A DNA stretch of 64,000 bases from Pseudotabrizicola sp. (GTDB lineage Bacteria > Pseudomonadota > Alphaproteobacteria > Rhodobacterales > Rhodobacteraceae). Made by a program: the position numbers and the translations under genes. Of this stretch, positions 17,292 to 26,760 are shown one piece after another. The first letter of the stretch is position 1; every line of letters starts with the position of its first letter. The notes under the pieces are model-generated. The model searched no databases. It was not told the DNA's origin and was given only the letters and a program-made list of their open reading frames with translations. Location of the stretch: assembly GCF_030684215.1 (NCBI RefSeq), contig NZ_JAUXOV010000052.1, forward strand, positions 144,507-208,506. The letters run 5' to 3'.

Positions 17292-18560
17292 TTGGCTGGA
17301 AAGGTAACCCTGTTTGTCTTGGGCGTTCTGGTGCCCGTGATGTTGGCCTATGCGGCGGCAGGTCACCTTCCGGGGACAACGTGGCCTGTGATTGCCTTGG
17401 GCGCAACGGCGTTTTCACTCATGTCACTGAACCTGATTTTAGGGGCGCGTCTGCCGGGGCTTGATGCCGTTTTTGGGGGGCTGGATCAGATTTACTGGGT
17501 CCACAAATGGACTGGCATAGCCATTTTAACTGCCGCTTTTCTGCATCAGCAGATCAAGATATCGACTGACGGGCTGGAAGTGAGCGAAGCGCTGAGCCGT
17601 TTGGCCGTCGATGTGGCAGAGGTGGCCTTTATCGTGCTGGCTGTGCTGATCCTGATCAGCTTTTTCAAGCGCGTGCCAAGGATGCCCAAGATTACATGGG
17701 AAATTCCCTATGCTTGGTGGCGCTGGTCGCATCGTTTGCTTGGGCTGGTGTTTGTTGCTTTGGCGTTTCATCAGGCATTCGTGAAAGCGCCCTTTGACGG
17801 CAACGCGCTCTTGTCTGTCTGGTTGAATATGGCCGCGCTGGCAGGGATTGCCGCATTTTTATGGTCCCAGTTCGGCTTCTTGTATCGCCGTCACAGCTAC
17901 CGTGTTGCCACTGTCGACAAACACGCGGCTGCGACGATTGTTGATCTGGAGCCAGTGGGCAAGGGCGTAACGGTGCGGCCGGGCAGCTTTGCCTTTGTGC
18001 ATTTTTCTTCGCCGGGCCTGCGCGAGCCGCATCCCTTTACGGTATCGCAAGTGCGCCCGAATGGGGGAATCCAGTTTTCGATCCGGGGTCTGGGGGATTA
18101 CACCCGCCACCTGCGCGACGTGATTGCGGTGGGTGACACCGCGCGGGTCGAGGGTGGGTATGGCCGGTTCCATCACCATCGTGGCGGCGCAAAGCAGGTT
18201 TGGGTGGCAGCGGGCATTGGCATCACCCCGTTTCTGGCTTGGGCCGACCATCTGAAACCTGACGATGCTGAACAGATCGTGCTGGTCTACTGTGTGCGCA
18301 ACGAGGCCGAGGGCGTGGCGCTGGACCGTCTGCGCGCGGCGGCGGATCGGGTGCCGGGTTTCAAGCTGAAGCTGCACATGTCGGATACTGATGGCCGATT
18401 TGATGCCGCCAAACTGGTCAGCTATCTGCCTTTTGAAATTGGTCAGGCAAGCTTGTGGTTCTGTGGCCCGGCGCCCATGCGCGACGGGTTGATCAAGGAT
18501 TTGAAGACCGCCGGGAAAGCCCCCCGGTCTGTGCATTTCGAGCGTTTCGAGTTTCGTTGA
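17292..18560 (+). CDS. Ferric-reductase/NOX-type flavocytochrome b
   Basis: This is a 422-residue membrane oxidoreductase with about six membrane segments, then FAD- and NAD(P)H-binding domains. Likely haem ligands are two His pairs in VHKWTGIAILTAAFLH and SHRLLGLVFVALAFH. The C-terminal half has HPFTVSQV (FAD), AAGIGITPFLAW (nucleotide) and LWFCGPAPM, all standard for ferric reductase/NADPH oxidase proteins. It should move electrons from cytosolic NAD(P)H across the inner membrane to a periplasmic acceptor; the multihaem protein encoded 7 bases downstream is an obvious candidate. The start is TTG 17292 in the ORF track; GTG or ATG codons a few residues later are alternatives. Confidence 0.85.
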   Translation: MAGKVTLFVLGVLVPVMLAYAAAGHLPGTTWPVIALGATAFSLMSLNLILGARLPGLDAVFGGLDQIYWVHKWTGIAILTAAFLHQQIKISTDGLEVSEALSRLAVDVAEVAFIVLAVLILISFFKRVPRMPKITWEIPYAWWRWSHRLLGLVFVALAFHQAFVKAPFDGNALLSVWLNMAALAGIAAFLWSQFGFLYRRHSYRVATVDKHAAATIVDLEPVGKGVTVRPGSFAFVHFSSPGLREPHPFTVSQVRPNGGIQFSIRGLGDYTRHLRDVIAVGDTARVEGGYGRFHHHRGGAKQVWVAAGIGITPFLAWADHLKPDDAEQIVLVYCVRNEAEGVALDRLRAAADRVPGFKLKLHMSDTDGRFDAAKLVSYLPFEIGQASLWFCGPAPMRDGLIKDLKTAGKAPRSVHFERFEFR

Positions 18561-18567
18561 ACTTCTC

Positions 18568-21500
18568 ATGGAGGCGATCATGGCCCGGATGAAGACCAAA
18601 ACGACTTTCCTTGCCACAGTGGCATTGATGCTGATGACGACCGGTGTTGCGCTGGCCGGATTGCCCGAATTCAAGGAGGGTGATTTTTCCAGTCACATCC
18701 CCGACGCTGACCGTGGCAAAGTACTGTACAGCGCAGCCGGTTGCGCCACCTGTCACTCGATTGAGGGGGATATGATGACCCTTGCCGGTGGCCGTGGGTT
18801 TGAAAACCGACTTGGCACGGTTTACGCCCCCAACATCACCCATGATCAGACCGCCGGGATCGGCAATTGGTCTGATGCGCAATTCCTTAACGCCTTGCTT
18901 CGCGGGGTCGCGCCAAACGGGCGGCAATATTACGGTGTGTTCTTCCCCTATGCCGCCTATGCCCGGATGAAACCCGAAGATGCGCTGGATATCCGCGCCT
19001 ATCTCAAGACCATGCAATCAAGCGATCTGCCGTCCAAATCACATGCGGTGAACCTGCTGTCGGACAAGGCGCTGCAACTGATGAACAGCGAACGTGCGGC
19101 CCTGTCCAACCCCACCGATCCGCAACTGGCGCGCGGCGAATACCTGGTCGAGGCGCTGGGCCATTGCGGCGAATGCCACAGCCCACGCGATGGGTTTTCG
19201 ATTGATACGACCAAGGCTTACAGCGGGTTCCTCGGCTATTTCGGTGATTACTCCCCCGATATTTCGGGGCCACGGCTGGAAAAGGCCGGGGCGGTGGCCT
19301 TTGTCAACGGTGTGCTGGCCGAAGGCAAAAAGCTGAACGGACGGCCACTTGGCGCGGGGTCGATGCGACGGGTTGCAGAACAGACAGCCAAACTCAGCCT
19401 TGATGACCGCGCGGCTATCTACGCCTTTCTGACCGGCAAGCCGCTCGATGTCTCTACCCTGCCGCAAGCCGCGCCAGAGTTGGTGCAAGTGGCCGAAGTT
19501 GCAGAGGCTGGCAGTGCCACGGTGACCGATGCCACTGCTGGGCCTGCGCCAATGGACATGATGGAACTGGCCCGCGAAACCGGGTCTCAGGGGCTGATGC
19601 AGATTGTGCAGGCGGCGTGCGCAATGCCTGTGGATTCGCCCGTCCTGCAAGCCGTCGCGGCACCTGCCCGGGTTGCTGCTGTCGCAGGCGTGCCGATTGA
19701 GATTGAAACGGCTGCAGATCGGGTAATGGACCAGCATTGCCGCACCTGTCACGGTCCCGGCCAGCGCAATGACCGCACCTTCCCGATGCATGACATCGCC
19801 GATATGGCGATGGACAAGGCGACGGTGACGCCGGGCGATCCTGACAAATCCCCGGTCTATGCGTCCATTGCATTGAACCGGATGCCGCTTGGCACCAAAC
19901 TGACCCCGGCAGAACTCGATGCGATCAAGGCATGGATCGTCGCCTTGGGGGAGGTGAAAGCAGCCCCACCCGCAGCAGTGACTCCGGTGGCCTCTGCAGA
20001 GCCGGTCGCCGTAAATCCGGCACGGCCTAACCCTGACGTGACCGTGCCGCGTTTTGTTGGCGGGGATTTCACCCAGATCATGATGGCGGGCGTGGCTGAT
20101 TTGCAGCGGCTGAACGACCGCGACCGACGCTTTGCCCGCTACTTCAGTTTTGCCGATACCGAACTGCCGGAACTGGACTGCACTGCCGAAGGCATGAAGC
20201 GCAACCCGATGGCGTTCCTGCATGCGGGATTGAACAAATTCATCAACTCGATCAGCCGCGCCGCACGTCTGGCCAAGGTAACACCAGTCGACGGCACCGA
20301 CGGCGCCTTGGTGCGTATTGATATCCGCGACTATGGCTGGTCCGAAGACGACTGGGCCGCGATTTCAACCGGCCTTTATACCCAAGGTGCGGTTGAGGCA
20401 GGGTTTTCGCCCGAAAGCTGGGCCGATCTGGCGCGGGTTTACCCCTATGCGATGGACCCGACATCAGACAGTCTGCTGCGGGTTCTAGCCGACAGCACAG
20501 GGGCGCCGGTTCCGCTTTTGGGGGCAAGCTGGTTTACCCATGTTGCATCAGAGGCTCCGTATTACGATATGTTCCTGCGTCTGCCCGAAGATATCCGTAT
20601 TCTTGAACAGCGGATGGGCGTGGACGTAGACCGCAACATCCAGTCGGGCGAAGTGATCCGCGCCGGGATGCTGGAAGGCGCGTCGGGTGTGTCTGATCAC
20701 AACCGCATGCTGGAACGTCACGACCTGCCGCGCGGTGGCTACTACTGGAAATCTTACGATTTCGCGGGCAGTTCGGGCGAACAGTCGTTGCTTCAGCATC
20801 CCGACGGCCCGCGAGAGCTGTCCTATACCGCATCGGGAACTGCGGCATTCGAACATGACGGCGGTGAGATGATATTCAGTCTTGCCAATGGGTTGCAGGG
20901 TTATTACCTGTCCACTAATCTGGGAGAGCGACTGTTGGTTGGGCCCACGTCAATCGTGTCTTTCCGCAATAAGCCAATTGGGAAAGGGGTCGAGATTGAA
21001 AACGCCCGGTCCTGTTTTGACTGCCATGAAAACGGGATGATCCGCAAAGCAGATCAGGTGCGCAAATTCATCGAGTCGAGCAACAGCTACACCCGCGATC
21101 AGCGTGAAATCCTGCTGGAGATGTATGTTCCCAATGAGGAACTGGACCAATGGTATCAACAAGATACCAAAGCGTTTCTTGCAGCGCTGGAAGAACTTGG
21201 CATTACCGAGAAATCGGCCGCCGGGGTCAATGTTTCGATGCGCGCACCAGAAAAGGCGGGTGGCGGTGAGATCGTCACCTATCTGTCTGACATCCAGTTC
21301 AACAACCTTGATCTGGCCCAGGTGGCGCGCGCGTTTTTCCTTACCGAGGACGAGTTCCGCGCTCGCATCCGTGAGGTGGGCGACCCCAATATCATGCAGG
21401 TGGTGCAGCAATGGGTGCAGCGTGTGGATGACGGGTTGCATGTGCGCCGGGCCGAACTGGAGGCGGTGTATGCCGATCTGTTGCCGCGCCTGACCGACCT

Positions 21501-22104
21501 GCGCCCCTATGACTATGGTGGCGGTGTTTCCTATACGCCCCAGCCGGTGGCTGATTATGTTGCTGTCGCCAGCACAGCCTATGAGGTGGCGGCGCAAAAG
21601 GAACAGGCGCCCTATCAGCCGCAGGCGGAAAGCACGCTGCAACCCTATGTGCCAGTCGCGGCCCCGACCGATCCGCTGATCCTCCAGCTGTCGGTGCCTT
21701 ACGTCGAGGTTAAGGTGAACGACCTGCTGGAATTTGATGTTCGTGCGAACCGGCGCTGCGAATTGCAGATCCTATATGTTGAGGAAACCAAAACGGTCGA
21801 AGAACTGCCGCCCGAAGTGCTGGGCCCCGCCTTCCTTGAGGCAGGCGAGACTCGGCGCATTCCCTATCCGGGGTCAGGCATGCAGTTGCGCTTTGACACA
21901 CCGGGCAAGGGGGAAACCATGGTCGCCTTTTGCCGGGAAGGTGGGCTTGGCGACAAGCGGATCACCGGGCAGGGCGCTGTCGATTACGCCAAGGACCGGT
22001 TCCAGCCCTTGTCGCGCGGTCTTGTGATTGAACGCACCGATACGGTGGCCAGAGACAACGGCCAAAGTGCGACCAACGTCGTCACTTTCAACGTGCAGCC
22101 CTGA
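18568..22104 (+). CDS. Exported four-haem c-type cytochrome fusion protein, 1178 residues
   Basis: The signal peptide (MARMKTKTTFLATVALMLMTTGVALA, after either Met1 or Met5) is followed by CXXCH motifs at about residues 59 (CATCH), 200 (CGECH), 391 (CRTCH) and 816 (CFDCH). The first two resemble the dihaem cytochrome subunits of alcohol/gluconate dehydrogenases, and the third lies in its own cytochrome c domain with a Pro/Ala linker. Residues about 495-960 form a large region I cannot name, with the fourth motif in SCFDCHENGMIRKADQVRKF. The C-terminal about 120 residues (LQLSVPYVEVKVNDLLEFDVRANRRCELQILYVEE) resemble the DUF4384-like domain often found in caspase proteins. It probably takes electrons from the flavocytochrome upstream. 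Confidence 0.85.
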   Translation: MEAIMARMKTKTTFLATVALMLMTTGVALAGLPEFKEGDFSSHIPDADRGKVLYSAAGCATCHSIEGDMMTLAGGRGFENRLGTVYAPNITHDQTAGIGNWSDAQFLNALLRGVAPNGRQYYGVFFPYAAYARMKPEDALDIRAYLKTMQSSDLPSKSHAVNLLSDKALQLMNSERAALSNPTDPQLARGEYLVEALGHCGECHSPRDGFSIDTTKAYSGFLGYFGDYSPDISGPRLEKAGAVAFVNGVLAEGKKLNGRPLGAGSMRRVAEQTAKLSLDDRAAIYAFLTGKPLDVSTLPQAAPELVQVAEVAEAGSATVTDATAGPAPMDMMELARETGSQGLMQIVQAACAMPVDSPVLQAVAAPARVAAVAGVPIEIETAADRVMDQHCRTCHGPGQRNDRTFPMHDIADMAMDKATVTPGDPDKSPVYASIALNRMPLGTKLTPAELDAIKAWIVALGEVKAAPPAAVTPVASAEPVAVNPARPNPDVTVPRFVGGDFTQIMMAGVADLQRLNDRDRRFARYFSFADTELPELDCTAEGMKRNPMAFLHAGLNKFINSISRAARLAKVTPVDGTDGALVRIDIRDYGWSEDDWAAISTGLYTQGAVEAGFSPESWADLARVYPYAMDPTSDSLLRVLADSTGAPVPLLGASWFTHVASEAPYYDMFLRLPEDIRILEQRMGVDVDRNIQSGEVIRAGMLEGASGVSDHNRMLERHDLPRGGYYWKSYDFAGSSGEQSLLQHPDGPRELSYTASGTAAFEHDGGEMIFSLANGLQGYYLSTNLGERLLVGPTSIVSFRNKPIGKGVEIENARSCFDCHENGMIRKADQVRKFIESSNSYTRDQREILLEMYVPNEELDQWYQQDTKAFLAALEELGITEKSAAGVNVSMRAPEKAGGGEIVTYLSDIQFNNLDLAQVARAFFLTEDEFRARIREVGDPNIMQVVQQWVQRVDDGLHVRRAELEAVYADLLPRLTDLRPYDYGGGVSYTPQPVADYVAVASTAYEVAAQKEQAPYQPQAESTLQPYVPVAAPTDPLILQLSVPYVEVKVNDLLEFDVRANRRCELQILYVEETKTVEELPPEVLGPAFLEAGETRRIPYPGSGMQLRFDTPGKGETMVAFCREGGLGDKRITGQGAVDYAKDRFQPLSRGLVIERTDTVARDNGQSATNVVTFNVQP

Positions 22105-22120
22105 GCGAAGGATGGTGATC

Positions 22121-23245
22121 ATGACACTGTATCAAACCCGTCGCGCCGCATGGCGGAAGACATTGGCAGGGGCGTTCTGCGCCCTTGCACTCCCATTCGC
22201 CGTGCAGGCCGCACCCTGTGACGATGCGCTGACAGCGCTGCAAGTGGCGGCGTCCGGCAGCGATGTTGCGCAGATTGTGGCGGCGTGGAGCGCAGTGCAG
22301 CCTGCTGGTTGCGACGAGTCACGGTTCAGGGCGGCGCGGTCGCAAACCTCGGCCCTTGTGGCGCGCGCCGCGCAAGCTGCTCTTGCAACTGGCAACACGG
22401 ATGCAGCGGAAGACATCGTGCTTCAGGCGCCCGGTGTGCATTGGGCTGTGCAGGCCGTGCGCGGCGATATCTCGGCAAAGCGGGGCAACCGTGGCGAAGC
22501 CGCCAAGATGTATAACGCGGCGCTGGATACCTTGGGCGACCCCGGCCAGACCACACAAAGCGAACAGCTTGTTCCGGTCGCAGAACGATTGGCGGCTTTG
22601 GCGCAGGAAAACATGATGCTTGCGGGCAGCATGGAAAGCACGATCACCCGCGGTGGTGGTGCCTCTGGTGTGATGACGGTGATGCAGCGCGGATTGGCGG
22701 TGGAATTGGTCGCGGCAAAGCCCGAAGCGGCACCGACCGCCGATTATGTTGCGCCAGCCCCGGCCGTCGAATATGTCGCCCCGCCAGCACCGACGGCGGA
22801 TTATGTGGCCCCCCCCGCGCAGGAGTATGCGGCGGCCCCGGCCTATACCCCGCCCCCTGATGAATGGAACGTGCTGACCGAGGCCGCGAAAAAGGTGGAC
22901 AGCGTCTTCCTGCCCATCCGATTTGGCTTTGACAGCGATCGGTTGGACGCATCGGGCGTGAAAGAGGCGCTGCGACTGGCCGAGTTTATCAGGGCCCAGC
23001 AAGTGCCGCGTCTGATCATCACCGGCCATACGGATGATGTGGGGGACGCCAATTACAACCTTGACCTGTCGGTGCGGCGTGCGACCAGTCTGCGTGACTT
23101 TTTGTTAAGCGACGGAGTCTACGCAAAGATTGATATCATCGGCAAAGGTGAGAGCGAGCCGCCGCTTTACTCGGACGCCGCGATCTACAATCTGGATGAA
23201 CTGCGCACGATTGCCCGCCGGGTGGAGATCGCTTTTGGTCATTAA
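22121..23245 (+). CDS. OmpA-family peptidoglycan-binding protein
   Basis: The protein has 374 residues from ATG 22121, which has a GAAGG site nine bases upstream and gives a clean signal peptide (MTLYQTRRAAWRKTLAGAFCALALPFAVQA). A helical, TPR-like region (about 35-190) is followed by a Pro/Ala/Tyr linker containing repeated PTADYVAP. The C-terminal OmpA domain has FGFDSDRLDASG, LIITGHTDDVGDANYNLDLSVRRA and IIGKGESEP, including the Asp and Arg expected to bind peptidoglycan. It would tether the system to the cell wall. It lies 16 bases after the cytochrome gene, and its stop overlaps the next caspase gene. Confidence 0.88.
   Translation: MTLYQTRRAAWRKTLAGAFCALALPFAVQAAPCDDALTALQVAASGSDVAQIVAAWSAVQPAGCDESRFRAARSQTSALVARAAQAALATGNTDAAEDIVLQAPGVHWAVQAVRGDISAKRGNRGEAAKMYNAALDTLGDPGQTTQSEQLVPVAERLAALAQENMMLAGSMESTITRGGGASGVMTVMQRGLAVELVAAKPEAAPTADYVAPAPAVEYVAPPAPTADYVAPPAQEYAAAPAYTPPPDEWNVLTEAAKKVDSVFLPIRFGFDSDRLDASGVKEALRLAEFIRAQQVPRLIITGHTDDVGDANYNLDLSVRRATSLRDFLLSDGVYAKIDIIGKGESEPPLYSDAAIYNLDELRTIARRVEIAFGH
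22731..22848 (+). repeat. Imperfect tandem repeat encoding the OmpA-protein linker
   Basis: About three degenerate units encode PTADYVAPAPAVEYVAPPAPTADYVAPPAQEYAAAP. The DNA units share gcaccgac-gc-gattatgt with synonymous differences, so the copies have diverged and are not recent slippage. The region makes an extended, Tyr/Pro-rich spacer between the N-terminal region and the peptidoglycan-binding domain. Confidence 0.6.
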
Positions 23246-24827
23246 GCGCATCTTAACGGTGGTCTTGGCCGGATTTGTGCTGGTCGCTCTTGGTGCGGCA
23301 GGACCAGCCGCCGCGCGCGATTGGGCCATCGTTGTCGGGATTGACGATTACATTCATTTTGAACCTTTCGACCCGGATCGGCCCGGTGGTGGCCATTTCG
23401 ACCTGCAAGGGGCCAGCAATGATGCAAAGGTTATTGCCGCTGCATTGCGTAAGGTGGGGGTAGACCTGCCCGATAGTCGCTTGTTGTTGGACCGTGCTGC
23501 AACGGTGTCCGCGTTTGAAACAGCCTGGCGCGATGTGACGGCGCAGGCAGCACCTGGGGACCGGTTGTTTGTCACCTTTGCCGGTCACGGCGGGCAGGAA
23601 CGCGAAGTGTCGGAACCGTTTGATGAAAAGGACGGTCTGGACGAGACGCTGATGTTCGCCGATTTCGATCCGGTGAACCCGCGCATTGGCCGCCTGACCG
23701 ATGACCAGCTTTATACGATGCTGCAATCTGTCCCTCATCTTCAGGTGGTCTGGGTGATGGACAGCTGTCATTCCGGCGGGCTGGAGCGCAACGTCAATGC
23801 GCGTGCAGGCGGGCTTACACGGTCTGGTGGCATCTGGGACATTCCGATTGAACCCCTGCCAAACGAGTTGTCCGGTGGGCAGGGCGAGAACGGAGCGCCG
23901 GATTTGCCACATGTGACGCAAATCCTTGCCACCGCGACTGATGACCGTCTGGTGCAGGAAACCGCCTTTGACGGCGTGCCCCATGGCGCGCTGTCATGGT
24001 TTTTTGCCAAGGCGATTGAGGGCGAGGCTGATATGAACGGCGACGGTGTGATCACTCGGCTTGAAATGGCGGCCTATGTCGGCGACCGGGTTTTCACGCA
24101 CATGGATCAGAACCAACAGCCCCGGTTTTTGCCGCGTGGCGACCCATCGGTAATGCTGAGCCTGCAGGGCGAAGTGCCGCCACCGCCCGCGCCAGTGCCG
24201 CCGGGCCTGCCGGTCCGGGTGGTGGGCGCGCCGCCTCCGGGACTGGAGGGTGGGGCGTGCCCCGGCTGCCGTCTGGTCGATGTTGGGCATGCCGTGATGT
24301 TTGAACATGTGGCGGGAGGCTGGGCCGTCTATAACGGGCAAGGCGATCAGGTGACGGTAATAACCGGCGATGCCCGTCCGCAGATTGAGCGTGCCCGATT
24401 TTTGCTGGACCTGAACGACGCAAAACAGCCAACTTTGCCGCCCGTGACCTTGCGCCCGCACCAGTCGGCGGCGCGACAGCCACTTGGGGCAACGGTTGGT
24501 TTTGACTTTCCGCCGCCCGCGCCGGATCTGAGCTTTCTGACGCTGTTCAATGTCGCATCGGATGGAACCGTGCAATACGGTCTGTATCCGCCGGGCTTTC
24601 GCGAAGATGCGCCCGCTGACAGTGGCCTGAGCCTGCGCTTTTCGGTGTCCCCTCCCACGGGCGAAGATCAGCTTGTCGTGATCTGGTGCCGCCGCCCGCC
24701 GCTAAACCTGCACGCGCTGTTACGGGCCGTGAATGGCCTGTCAGTGCCTCCAATGGCCGAGTTGCAGGCGGCAAGTGCTGATACTGCCTGTCAATTTGGC
24801 CGCATCGGCCTGTTTACCGAAGGTTAG
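23235..24827 (+). CDS. Exported caspase/metacaspase-like protease with DUF4384-like C-terminus
   Basis: I choose TTG 23235, overlapping the stop of the OmpA-family gene, because it gives a signal peptide (MVIKRILTVVLAGFVLVALGAAGPAAA) and about 530 residues; the upstream ORF extension is antisense-like filler. The caspase domain shows DWAIVVGIDDY, His118 in FVTFAGHGGQ, the acidic stretch DEKDGLDETL and Cys178 in WVMDSCHSGG, closer to metacaspases than its two neighbours. A Pro-rich linker (PPPPAPVPPGLPVRVVGAPPPG) leads to a C-terminal domain (LSFLTLFNVASDGTVQYGLYPPGF ... SPPTGEDQLVVIWC) like DUF4384. It is likely periplasmic and part of the same assembly. Confidence 0.87.
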   Translation: MVIKRILTVVLAGFVLVALGAAGPAAARDWAIVVGIDDYIHFEPFDPDRPGGGHFDLQGASNDAKVIAAALRKVGVDLPDSRLLLDRAATVSAFETAWRDVTAQAAPGDRLFVTFAGHGGQEREVSEPFDEKDGLDETLMFADFDPVNPRIGRLTDDQLYTMLQSVPHLQVVWVMDSCHSGGLERNVNARAGGLTRSGGIWDIPIEPLPNELSGGQGENGAPDLPHVTQILATATDDRLVQETAFDGVPHGALSWFFAKAIEGEADMNGDGVITRLEMAAYVGDRVFTHMDQNQQPRFLPRGDPSVMLSLQGEVPPPPAPVPPGLPVRVVGAPPPGLEGGACPGCRLVDVGHAVMFEHVAGGWAVYNGQGDQVTVITGDARPQIERARFLLDLNDAKQPTLPPVTLRPHQSAARQPLGATVGFDFPPPAPDLSFLTLFNVASDGTVQYGLYPPGFREDAPADSGLSLRFSVSPPTGEDQLVVIWCRRPPLNLHALLRAVNGLSVPPMAELQAASADTACQFGRIGLFTEG

Positions 24828-24927
24828 GCTATCGCTTTGCTTTTGCAGCCTGCCAGAAACCTTGCGCGGCATCCCTCTGACGGGCAGGATAAACACAAAC
24901 CGACAACATGATCGGGGAGAGTCCGTA

Positions 24928-26760
24928 TTGCGCCTTATCTTTTGGATAAAACAGCTTTGCTTGGCATTTGCCTTCAGCATGTTTTGCCTAAGCCCGGCCC
25001 TGGCCGAAAAGCGCATGGCATTGGTCATCGGGAATTCTGCCTACAGCAACGCAACCACGCTGGCCAACCCGCGCAATGATGCCCGCGCTTTGGCGGACAA
25101 GCTGACCTCGATGCAGTTCACCGTGATGTTGCACGAGGATCTGGATGGCCAATCGTTCCGCATCGCGTTGGGAGAGTTCTCCGAAGAGGCGCTGAATGCC
25201 GATATTGCCATGGTTTTTTACGCCGGGCACGGGATCGAGATGGCAGGCCAGAACTACCTGATTCCAATCGATGCCAGAATGCGGTCGGAAGCTACGGCGC
25301 AGTTTGAAACCATCCCGTTGGAACAGGTGTTGGACTCGGTACGTGGCGCGAAAAAGCTGGGCATGGTGCTGTTGGACGCCTGCCGCGACAATCCATTTGC
25401 CAACTCGATGCAGCGCAAGGATGGCACACGGGCGGTGAAGCGCGGGCTAAGCCCGGTTCCGGTGGATGGTGAACGTGGGCTGCTGATCTCTTTCGCGGCC
25501 GAGGCGGGCAGCACGGCCGATGATGGCGACACCAAGCACAGCCCCTATACCGAAGCGCTTTTGGAAACCATCGACCAGCCGGGGATGGAGATCAACCGCC
25601 TGTTCCGGGCGGTCCGTGCCAAGGTGCGTGAGAAATCGGGCGGGCGGCAGGTGCCGATTGAATACGCACAATTGCCGGATCAGGATATTTATCTGGTCGC
25701 GGCTTCTGCGCCGCCGCCCAGCCCGGCCCCTGTAGCGCAACCCGCACCGCCGATCATTGAGGATCCGCTGTTGCTTTATATTCAGGCTTCGGCCCGGCGT
25801 GATCTGGCGGCTCTGGAAGATTTCCTGCGCCGTTATCCTGACCACATCCGCGCCGCCGATGCGCGCCGCCTGATCGAAGACTTGAAAGAAGGCCAAGCCT
25901 GGGCCGCCACTCAGGCAGCCGACAGTGCCGACGGGTATGACGCGTTTCTTGCCGCCTATCCCAACAGCGCCAACGCATCGCGGGCCAATGACAGGCTGGC
26001 CGCCCTGCGCCCACCGCCTGTGCCAGAGTATACCGGAAGCTGCACGCCGCTGAACGGCTCGATGTCGGTAACGGGCGTGCCACCTGATGACACCTTGTTT
26101 TTGCGTCAGGGTGGAGGCACCGGTTTTCGTGCAGTGGGTGAGTTGGCCTTCAATGCGACTGGCCTGCATCAGGTGGGCTGCGCGAACAATTGGTGCGAAG
26201 TGGTCTATGGCTGTATGCGCGGCTATGCGGCGCAGAAATATCTGCGCACCGGCGCGGGCAGCCCGCCCTTTTCGACGCAACAGGGCAAATACAGCGCTAC
26301 AGGCTTTGCCGCAGGCACGCGCATTCCTGTTCTCTCTGGCCCCAGCGCGCAATATGCGGCGGTGTCGGAACTGCCCGCAGAAGCGACAGATATTTGGGTC
26401 AGCGATTGTGACAGCAAGCCCGGCGACCCTTACGCATGGTGCAACGTAAGTTGGCGCAATGTGGCCGGTTGGGTCTATGGTGGCTATCTGGTGGATGGCC
26501 TGGGCCGCCAGCCTTTCGCCGCATCACAACCTGCCCCTGTGCCACAACCGGTTCCCGCCCCTGTCACCGGCAACAGCTGCTTCGATCTGTGGTATGCGCG
26601 CAATGCGATTTTTGCAGAACGTGGCTACTGCTTCACCTCGGCCGAGGGCAAGAAGTGGTTTGACAACTCGCAATGTCACACGTCGGCACCGCAGCTATCC
26701 TCTGCCGAAACGGCCGAAGTCAACGCGATCAAGGCGCGGGAAAAGGCGCAGGGGTGCTAA
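24928..26760 (+). CDS. Exported caspase-family protease with SH3-like and YARHG domains
   Basis: The protein has 610 residues from TTG 24928, which has a GGGAG site eight bases upstream and yields the signal peptide MRLIFWIKQLCLAFAFSMFCLSPALA. The caspase domain (about 28-270) has MALVIGNSAY, His101 in VFYAGHG and Cys152 in LLDACRDNPF. A helical spacer follows (ALEDFLRRYPDHIRAADARRLIEDL), then Cys-rich SH3-like segments (about 370-530; CANNWCEVVYGCMRGYAAQKYL, WCNVSWRNVAGWVYGGYL), and finally a YARHG-type domain (CFDLWYARNAIFAERGYCFTSAEGKKWF). Such tails suggest wall or protein binding outside the cytosol. The gap before it (100 bases) holds no other gene. Confidence 0.87.
   Translation: MRLIFWIKQLCLAFAFSMFCLSPALAEKRMALVIGNSAYSNATTLANPRNDARALADKLTSMQFTVMLHEDLDGQSFRIALGEFSEEALNADIAMVFYAGHGIEMAGQNYLIPIDARMRSEATAQFETIPLEQVLDSVRGAKKLGMVLLDACRDNPFANSMQRKDGTRAVKRGLSPVPVDGERGLLISFAAEAGSTADDGDTKHSPYTEALLETIDQPGMEINRLFRAVRAKVREKSGGRQVPIEYAQLPDQDIYLVAASAPPPSPAPVAQPAPPIIEDPLLLYIQASARRDLAALEDFLRRYPDHIRAADARRLIEDLKEGQAWAATQAADSADGYDAFLAAYPNSANASRANDRLAALRPPPVPEYTGSCTPLNGSMSVTGVPPDDTLFLRQGGGTGFRAVGELAFNATGLHQVGCANNWCEVVYGCMRGYAAQKYLRTGAGSPPFSTQQGKYSATGFAAGTRIPVLSGPSAQYAAVSELPAEATDIWVSDCDSKPGDPYAWCNVSWRNVAGWVYGGYLVDGLGRQPFAASQPAPVPQPVPAPVTGNSCFDLWYARNAIFAERGYCFTSAEGKKWFDNSQCHTSAPQLSSAETAEVNAIKAREKAQGC

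Noticed and set aside
22731-22848. Repeat region in the OmpA-family gene as a CRISPR or mobile repeat
   Set aside because: The repeats are in frame, degenerate and encode a Pro/Tyr linker, with no spacers.
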